A DNA stretch of 38,325 bases from Peptoniphilus_A harei_B (lineage in GTDB: Bacteria > Bacillota > Clostridia > Tissierellales > Peptoniphilaceae), in NCBI GenBank assembly GCA_032560695.1, contig JAWGHR010000012.1, forward strand, positions 1-38,325, written 5' to 3'. Below, piece after piece: positions 33,078-38,325 of this stretch; position 1 is the first letter of the stretch; each line of letters opens with the position of its first letter. The translations under genes were made by a program, and so were the position numbers. The notes below the pieces were generated by a model. The model made no database searches. It was given only the letters and a program-made list of their open reading frames with translations, and was not told the DNA's origin.

Positions 33078-33704
33078 TTAATCAAAATTTATTAATAAAG
33101 ACAAGTAGTAAATAAAATAAATTAAGTTAAACCAGCCACCGCCTATAATCATATGTAGGCCTCTTGGCAATTTCCCAAGAAGTGGAGTTAAAGTAACAAG
33201 AACTAAGGGGGTAAGTAAGACTTGCCATCTTGGAAAAATCGTCAAGCCAAAAAGAATCATAATAGAAAGACCTAGGTTGCCAAGGCCCATTATTCCAAAA
33301 ACTAACTTGGCTTGGAATTTTAAAAATTTAAAAAATTCATCAAAGGCTTCTTTGCCCTCATGCCTTGACAAGAGACCCAGGTAGGCAAATTGAAGATGAT
33401 AGACGCCTCCAAAAATTATTCCAAGAGAATTTATTAAAAATAAAATCCAAGCAAGGCTTACAAATTTTTCTTGGCTGGCTAAGACAAGGTGATAAGATCC
33501 AAACAAATAAAAAAATGATCCAAGAGGCCCTAAAATTCCACCCATATACAACCTCTTTGTGTCGAGCTTTTTCATTATTCCAATGATGTTATTTATCTTG
33601 TCCTTTCTATCAAAACCCTTGCGATTATAGTAGAGGAACATGTCTCCCAAAAACATTGTGATAGATCCCAAAAGACCAATTAAGATGCAAGTTCGTAAGT
33701 TCAT
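33078..33704 (-). CDS. Polytopic membrane protein (resembles DUF6796)
   Basis: 208 residues with six or seven membrane segments. Start MNLRTCILIGLLGSITMFLGDMFLYY, a pattern I associate with DUF6796 membrane proteins; other landmarks are GGILGPLGSFFYLFGSYH and GGVYHLQFAYLG. Histidines within the membrane segments could bind a metal or haem, but that is speculative. It is upstream of the MBL-methyltransferase gene and likely co-transcribed with it. Confidence 0.7.
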   Translation of the reverse strand: MNLRTCILIGLLGSITMFLGDMFLYYNRKGFDRKDKINNIIGIMKKLDTKRLYMGGILGPLGSFFYLFGSYHLVLASQEKFVSLAWILFLINSLGIIFGGVYHLQFAYLGLLSRHEGKEAFDEFFKFLKFQAKLVFGIMGLGNLGLSIMILFGLTIFPRWQVLLTPLVLVTLTPLLGKLPRGLHMIIGGGWFNLIYFIYYLSLLINFD

Positions 33705-34161
33705 AAAAAACTCCTTTATAACATTAAATGATACTTATTATCGCCTTAATTATACAACTTGAAAAAATTAAAATCTATTAAAAAACTACGAGAATCTACT
33801 TAGTCACGCTTTTGAGTTTCTAAAATCTTTTTTAAGTTTAATTTTTTATTAGAATTAATAACCTTACTTTCACTTTTATTTTATAAATACATATGAAAAA
33901 TTATTTACAAATAAATTTTAAGTGTTTATTCTCTTACAACTTATTGCTTTGATTTAAGGTTTAAGATTTAATCTGGGATATTTTCAATATGAATTTTAAA
34001 TATAAAAATAGCACCCACTTATGTGTAGGTGCTTTGGCTTAGTTTCAATTTAATATTTTATTTTTTCAATTAACGGATAAATAATCTCTTTTTAATTCTT
34101 ATCTTCTTTTCGCAGACCTACAGATCCCTATTAGCATCATCTAAATTAAAAGTTATTTATC
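33705..34161. other. Intergenic region without a gene
   Basis: 457 bases, very AT-rich. It holds the ribosome binding site and upstream region of the gene at 33704 and a minus-strand terminator near 34010-34033. I see no convincing ORF, tRNA, repeat or RNA motif in the rest. Confidence 0.6.
34010..34033 (-). terminator. Terminator downstream of mgtC
   Basis: Minus strand: AGCACC-ta-CAC-ATAA-GTG-GGTGCT followed by ATTTTTAT. About 130 bases after the mgtC stop codon, the first good hairpin in that direction. Confidence 0.7.
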
Positions 34162-34832
34162 TTAATTTTTTTGTTTGCTCAATTTTACTGAATTCAAATG
34201 ATAGTCTGATTTTAATTTCTTGAAAAATTTACCAATATTATAATTCCTATTAAAGGATAAAGTTGAATTAATCATTGATTGATCGTCTATTTCTTCATCA
34301 ATTATATCTAATTTTCTAACCTCAACTCCCTCTTTTGAAGCAAAATCTAGAAAGCTTTCTTCATTAAAATTATCAGTATCAAATACCATAATATAAGACT
34401 TTGTTGTCATATCATTTATAAAATCACTAACGCCCTTTAAGGATACCAAGGTTACTAGGCAAATTATAGTTGCAATGACAGCTCCTTCATAAAATCCAAT
34501 TCCAACTGCAAGTCCAATTGCTGCAGATAACCATAGGGTCGCAGCTGTGGTAAGACCCGATACGCCATCTTTTTTTGAAGTATAGTACCTGCACCTAGAA
34601 AACCAATTCCACTTACAACTTGGCCCGCAATCCTTGCCACATCTCGTCCTAGATTATCAGATATCTTGCCAATTCCCTCAATACCTATTAGCATAATTAA
34701 GCAGGCTCCAACACTTACTATTATATGTGTTCTAAAACCAGCCGCCCTATTTTTCATTTCTCTTTCCACACCAATAATGGCTCCCAAAAAGGCCGCCAAC
34801 AATATTCTAACTGCAACTAAAAATATATCCAT
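34162..34832 (-). pseudogene. mgtC: mgtC-type membrane protein gene, split by a -1 frameshift
   Basis: The first part (ATG 34832, GGGGGGAG upstream) encodes MDIFLVAVRILLAAFLGAI, the family motif REMKNRAAGFRTHIIVSVGA and ARIAGQVVSGIGFLGAGTIL, then at residue 88 leaves the MgtC sequence and reads nonsense to a stop at 34464. Reading the next codon from base 34569, i.e. -1, restores the family sequence without a gap: DGVSGLTTAATLWLSAAIGL then VGIGFYEGAVIATII, continuing into the C-terminal ACT-like domain to 34162. The joined product is about 223 residues, the normal MgtC size. The junction is A AAA AAG in the zero frame, the canonical bacterial -1 slippery heptamer, so this may be a programmed frameshift, transcriptional slippage, a decayed gene or a homopolymer error. 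MgtC/SapB proteins act in Mg2+ or membrane-potential homeostasis. Confidence 0.8.
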
Positions 34833-35074
34833 TCTCTCCCCCCTTATATAATGCAAAATCTTTTAAATAGGATTTATAATTTTTATTGAAAATATAATTT
34901 TTATCCCTTCTACTTATTAACTTTGCGAAACTTATTAAATATATAATTGCTATGAAGATAAAATATTAAATCCAGTTTATAAGAATAATGCATTCTTCAT
35001 AGTTTTACTTATCACTAAGTATAACAAGTAAACTTTTCTATTCATAGGTCCATAGAAGAGCAAACTTGTAGTAA

Positions 35075-35296
35075 TTATTTTATGACAGTCACGACAATCC
35101 CAATTAAAACAAAAATGATTCCAATAATAAGCTCTATTAATCCCACCTTCTTAGCATAGGACTCTGTTTTTCTTCTAGATTTAAAATCCCCTTCAAAGCC
35201 ATTAATCAAATTATATTTTTCTTTAAAATAAATTAAATAACCAAAAATAATAAAAGCTAGTCCTACTAGGATAAGTATTATTTTTAATAAAGTCAT
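35075..35296 (-). CDS. Small two-TM membrane protein (DUF3784-like)
   Basis: 73 residues. Membrane segments at about 4-24 and 50-70 separated by a polar linker (FKEKYNLINGFEGDFKSRRK) that matches the DUF3784 pattern (K-Y-x-LI-x-G). Start ATG 35296 with AGAGG 5 bases upstream; the frame has a GTG two codons earlier. Function unknown. Confidence 0.75.
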   Translation of the reverse strand: MTLLKIILILVGLAFIIFGYLIYFKEKYNLINGFEGDFKSRRKTESYAKKVGLIELIIGIIFVLIGIVVTVIK

Positions 35297-35372
35297 AGAC
35301 ACCTCTCTTAAAACTTCTTAGCCGGACAAGTATTTTGCAATAATTTTACTACAATGAATTCCACTACTTCTA

Positions 35373-35430
35373 TTGACTTTTTTCTTAGGCAAAAATATAA
35401 TTTAGTTAGAAAGTATGAATTTCTAACTAA
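35373..35430 (+). promoter_or_regulatory. Promoter of the AbrB-type gene with an 11-bp inverted repeat
   Basis: TTGACT (35373-35378), 17-base spacer, TATAAT (35396-35401). TTAGTTAGAAA (35402-35412) and TTTCTAACTAA (35420-35430) are perfect inverted repeats around a 7-base centre, at the expected transcription start and ending at the AAGGAGG ribosome binding site. Likely an operator for autoregulation; as RNA it could also form a 5' hairpin. Confidence 0.8.
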
Positions 35431-35442
35431 GGAGGTTTTGTT

Positions 35443-35700
35443 ATGTTAGTTGAACTAAAAGCTAAATCACAAGTCACTATCCCAAAAGACATAGTAAACT
35501 CTATGGAATTAAATCAAGGCGACCAATTTGAAGTCACAGAAGACAATGGAAAGATCATACTTGTTCCAGTTGCAATCTATCCAGAGCATGTCATAAAAAA
35601 TTTAAAAGCTGAAGTAAAAGAAATTAAAGAATCTATAAAAAATGGAGAAAGGCCAATCTTTGATTCCATTGACTCTCTATTTGAGGAGTTAGACAAGTAA
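35443..35700 (+). CDS. AbrB/SpoVT-type DNA-binding protein (antitoxin-like)
   Basis: 85 residues. N-terminal swapped-hairpin AbrB domain: VELKAKSQVTIPKDIVNSME then GDQFEVTEDNGKIILVPV. The C-terminal 35 residues are a charged helix (KNLKAEVKEIKESIKNG) as in MazE/VapB-like antitoxins that wrap around a toxin. No toxin ORF follows: the next gene, 150 bases on, is a membrane protein. So it is either an orphan antitoxin or a plain regulator. ATG after AAGGAGG, with a strong promoter and inverted repeat upstream. Confidence 0.88.
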   Translation: MLVELKAKSQVTIPKDIVNSMELNQGDQFEVTEDNGKIILVPVAIYPEHVIKNLKAEVKEIKESIKNGERPIFDSIDSLFEELDK

Positions 35701-35850
35701 TGTACTAGAAAATTACTTATTTGTTTTTTAACACTATATGTAATGGCCTCATTAAATTTCTAGCCCCATAAATAATACTCATACATTTAATTGTATATTG
35801 ATGGACTTGTAATTTACTGTAATTTAGAATAATGATTCTAGGAGATATCC

Positions 35851-36321
35851 ATGAATAAAATCAAGTTTTCTCATATAAACTGTTATAGGCTTATTAAAAT
35901 AGGGATTTTTCTATTTTTAATCAGCCCTCTAAACTCGGCTTTGGCTATGTTTTTTCAGGGACCTGAATATCAATGGCCTTTTCGAATTTTGTTAATTCTG
36001 CTTTCAATTATAGGCTTAATAGAAGGATTTCTTCTCTTTTGGTACTTGATTTTCTCTACTTTGTTCTACTTTTGGAAAAAGGATAGAAAAAAAACAAGAA
36101 CCCACTTGGTCCACTTTATGGTCCTAGCCTTATTGCCCCTTATTCCTATTTTGATAAGTCTAATCTTAGAATTCAAGCAAACTTGTTTACACTCTCTCCC
36201 TGAAATAAGAACTCTTTTTTATCCAGCTGGAGGAAAAGCTTACACAGAATTTTTGCCTTTTCTTTTGCAAGAACTTAAAAAAATCCTCAGCGACCCTTCC
36301 TATGTTATTCCTTACGATTAA
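35851..36321 (+). CDS. Small membrane protein of unknown function
   Basis: 156 residues with three membrane segments (about 14-34, 45-73, 86-108) and a C-terminal polar tail of about 45 residues. AGGAGATATCC precedes the ATG. No family recognised. It follows the AbrB-type gene in the same direction without an obvious terminator between, and converges on the recombinase gene. Confidence 0.65.
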   Translation: MNKIKFSHINCYRLIKIGIFLFLISPLNSALAMFFQGPEYQWPFRILLILLSIIGLIEGFLLFWYLIFSTLFYFWKKDRKKTRTHLVHFMVLALLPLIPILISLILEFKQTCLHSLPEIRTLFYPAGGKAYTEFLPFLLQELKKILSDPSYVIPYD

Positions 36322-36337
36322 TCTTTAAAACAAAAAA

Positions 36338-38263
36338 CTAACCATTAAGCAAAGGATAAAACTTATATTTTGTCCTTTGCTTTTTTCTTAATGATAAGTT
36401 GTAAAAGTGAATTGGACACAAATAAATAATAAAAAACTTTAGGGTGTTTTTTAAGCCGAAAATCCTTATAAAAATAATTATTTGATTTTTCCAAGAAGAG
36501 TAATTACTTCTGCGTGCATTGTCTTTTGCTTGGGAACATAATTTTTTATCCTCGTCATTCTTGTAGGAATACAATTTATTAATGTCATTGTCTTTGGCAT
36601 TTTTTCTTTTATCTTTAAAGTTATTAGAATCTTGACTATCTTTAACTCCTGTTTTGAAGTAGAATGTTAAGTCATATGGATGAACTGTTCCGTCTTTGTC
36701 AATTCTACCCACCACAACCTTATCAACTATGCTTTCAAATACTGTTCTGTTAAATTCCTCTATAATTTCTTTATTTTCTAAGACTTTTTTAAATTGCTTT
36801 AATCTTTCTTTAATAGAGTTTTCATCTTTGATAGTTAGCTCTAGTGTTTTCTTTTCATCAAGTAATTCTTCTTTTTGTTTTGTAAGTTTTTTATATTTTT
36901 TAGCATAAACTTCTTCGTCTATACTATCTTCTAAATGAAGATCAACTAACTTTCTTTCTTGACTAATGATTCTATTTAATTGGTTTTCTATCTTTTTCAG
37001 ATCCTTGACTAAAGTATTATCATTTATTTCTTCTTCAATAATTTTTAAAAAGTCATCTATTATTGTTGAATCTGCATGGCATAATTGCCTATAGCTTTCA
37101 ACAAATGCTTTTTCTATTGCTGCTTCTTGTATTCCTTTTGAATGAGGGCAATATTTTTTACCTTTTTTTGTTGACTTTACACATTGCCAGTTAATTTTTT
37201 TATAAATTGAACTTGTATGCCATGTTCTTCTTGAAAGTATCTCTCCACAAAATCCACATTCTAACATACTTGAAAAAGCGTATTGCCTTGATAGTTTTTC
37301 TCTCTTCCTATCCTTATTAGCAATGGTGTTTCTATTTTGTGCTCTCCTGAGTCTAATCTCCTGTGCTTTTTCAAAATCTTCTTTTGATATAATTGGCTCG
37401 TGATGATTTTCAATGTGGTATTTATCAGATTCACCAAAGTTTGCTAGTCTTCTTTTTGTTATGGGATCAACTGTGAAGGTCTTTCCCATTAGTATATCTC
37501 CAATATACTTTTCATTCTTAATTATTCCCAACACTGTAGTATCAGACCATTTTGTTTTACCTCTAGGGGTGAGATAACCTTGTTCTTCTAATTCCCTACC
37601 AATGACTGAGCCACCATTGCCCTCTAGATATCTTTTAAAGATGTATCTAACAATTTTAGCTTCCTCTTCATTTATAGAGATACTTTTTGTTATAGGGTCA
37701 TAGTCGTATCCAAGGCAACCTTGAAAACCAATAAGTTCCCCTTTTTCCATTTTCATTTTCAGTCCTTTTTTCACATGGGCTGAGGTATTTTCTACTTCTT
37801 GTTGAGCTACTGAACTTAATATTGTTAGTAATAGCTCTCCATCCATTGTCAAAGTATCTATATTTTCTTCTTCAAATACTACACCAACGTTATTTTCCTT
37901 TAGAAGCCTTACATATTTCAAAGTATCTAATGTATTTCTAGCAAATCTTGATATAGATTTAGTAATTATCATGTCTATATCTCCATTTTGGCAATCACTT
38001 ATTAGTCTCATGAAATCTGCTCTTTTAGTAGCAGTTGTTCCTGTTGTTGCTTCATCTGCATATATACCAGCCAAAGTCCAGTTCTTATTATTTTTTATTA
38101 GATTTGTGTAATAATCAACTTGCGATTTATATGATTCAAGTTGGTCTTTACTATCTGTACTTACTCGACAATATGCTGCAACTCGTTTTAAATCTAAATG
38201 TAGTGCATTTCTATTTCTTGCTCCTATATTTGAAGCTTTTATTAATTTTACTTTAGTATTCAT
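36338..38263 (-). CDS. Large serine recombinase (TndX/Tn4451-type site-specific integrase)
   Basis: 641 residues. Resolvase catalytic domain about 27-170 with VAAYCRVSTDSKDQ (nucleophile Ser35), then the recombinase domain (about 195-300), a zinc ribbon (LECGFCGEIL ... WQCV ... YCPH, about 335-375), and a coiled coil (about 410-480). It cuts and rejoins DNA at att sites to integrate or excise an element. ATG at 38263 after AAGGAGGTAAA. The family-like end (YSYKNDEDKKLCSQAKDNARR, up to about 586) is followed by 55 residues that do not look like the family and overlap a terminator of the opposite gene; the original stop may have been lost. The associated element must extend to the right, beyond the window, or has been deleted. 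Confidence 0.92.
   Translation of the reverse strand: MNTKVKLIKASNIGARNRNALHLDLKRVAAYCRVSTDSKDQLESYKSQVDYYTNLIKNNKNWTLAGIYADEATTGTTATKRADFMRLISDCQNGDIDMIITKSISRFARNTLDTLKYVRLLKENNVGVVFEEENIDTLTMDGELLLTILSSVAQQEVENTSAHVKKGLKMKMEKGELIGFQGCLGYDYDPITKSISINEEEAKIVRYIFKRYLEGNGGSVIGRELEEQGYLTPRGKTKWSDTTVLGIIKNEKYIGDILMGKTFTVDPITKRRLANFGESDKYHIENHHEPIISKEDFEKAQEIRLRRAQNRNTIANKDRKREKLSRQYAFSSMLECGFCGEILSRRTWHTSSIYKKINWQCVKSTKKGKKYCPHSKGIQEAAIEKAFVESYRQLCHADSTIIDDFLKIIEEEINDNTLVKDLKKIENQLNRIISQERKLVDLHLEDSIDEEVYAKKYKKLTKQKEELLDEKKTLELTIKDENSIKERLKQFKKVLENKEIIEEFNRTVFESIVDKVVVGRIDKDGTVHPYDLTFYFKTGVKDSQDSNNFKDKRKNAKDNDINKLYSYKNDEDKKLCSQAKDNARRSNYSSWKNQIIIFIRIFGLKNTLKFFIIYLCPIHFYNLSLRKKQRTKYKFYPLLNG
36347..36386 (+). 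terminator. Strong terminator after the membrane protein gene
   Basis: AAGCAAAGGATAAAA (36347-36361) pairs with TTTTGTCCTTTGCTT (36368-36382), 15 bp with one G-U pair, then TTTT. The sequence also encodes the last residues of the recombinase reading frame on the other strand. Confidence 0.88.
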
Positions 38264-38300
38264 TTTACCTCCTTCCCATTTTGTATCTTTCTACAGTGTT

Positions 38301-38309
38301 ATTATATCA
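38301..38309 (-). promoter_or_regulatory. Extended -10 promoter of the recombinase gene
   Basis: Minus strand TGATATAAT, a TG-extended -10, about 38 bases upstream of the recombinase ATG. The -35 region lies near the window edge and shows no clear match. Confidence 0.5.
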
Positions 38310-38325
38310 CAAAATTAACTACTTT

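Noticed and set aside
34162..34856. Two separate genes of 95 and 130 codons
   Set aside because: Joined by a -1 shift they give one gap-free MgtC; the second frame has no credible start of its own.
35443..36321. AbrB antitoxin plus toxin pair
   Set aside because: The gene downstream is 150 bases away and encodes a three-helix membrane protein unlike MazF, VapC or other known toxins.

Overview
The window is AT-rich DNA from a Gram-positive, low-GC Firmicute. Nearly every gene has an AGGAGG-type ribosome binding site, there are many hairpin-plus-T-run terminators, and the promoters are of the TTGACA/TATAAT type. The gene set (LPXTG-style modular adhesin, Tro-type metal ABC operon, rSAM/DUF4130 DNA-metabolism pair, PadR/DUF2812 pair) fits the anaerobic cocci of Tissierellia/Peptoniphilaceae (Anaerococcus- or Peptoniphilus-like). 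That genus-level placement is inference.

Regions. (1) 1-3206, minus: the first 1068 codons of a secreted modular surface adhesin that runs off the left edge. (2) 3412-8210, minus: ClC chloride/proton antiporter with a membrane-anchored protein of unknown function, then a MATE exporter translationally coupled to the NAD(P)H-hydrate epimerase nnrE. (3) 8418-13249, plus: an AraC-type regulator, an MBOAT/SGNH polymer-acylation pair behind a hairpin that buries its ribosome binding site, then LysR + PAP2 phosphatase. (4) 13254-16594, minus: radical-SAM DNA modification/repair protein, its DUF4130 partner, a C39-like papain-fold protein and a coiled-coil protein. (5) 16647-18578: an indel-free 18-bp tandem array and a Na/Pi symporter with PhoU domain. 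(6) 18715-20940, minus: XRE regulator, PH-like protein, small membrane protein and MFS transporter, with a candidate operator. (7) 21093-25254, minus: a complete troABCDR-type manganese/iron uptake operon with a consensus promoter and a DtxR-like palindrome over the predicted start of transcription. (8) 25286-25446: a candidate stand-alone structured RNA. (9) 25547-33704, minus: membrane protein, hotdog thioesterase, SDR, HIRAN + J-domain pair, PadR/DUF2812 operon with two identical-core operators, and an unusual metallo-beta-lactamase/transmembrane/methyltransferase fusion. (10) 34010-38309: an mgtC gene split by a -1 frameshift at a canonical slippery heptamer, small membrane proteins, an orphan AbrB-type regulator with a strong inverted repeat, and a large serine recombinase that probably marks the edge of a mobile element.

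How they fit together. Much of the window concerns the cell surface and ion homeostasis: surface polymer O-acylation, lipid-phosphate turnover, chloride, phosphate, Mn/Fe and possibly Mg, plus efflux. Several short operons carry their own local regulator with visible palindromic operators. The items most worth pursuing are the slippery-site mgtC, the unidentified structured RNA beside the tro promoter, the MBL-TM-methyltransferase fusion, the 18-bp array, and two hairpins that occlude ribosome binding sites.
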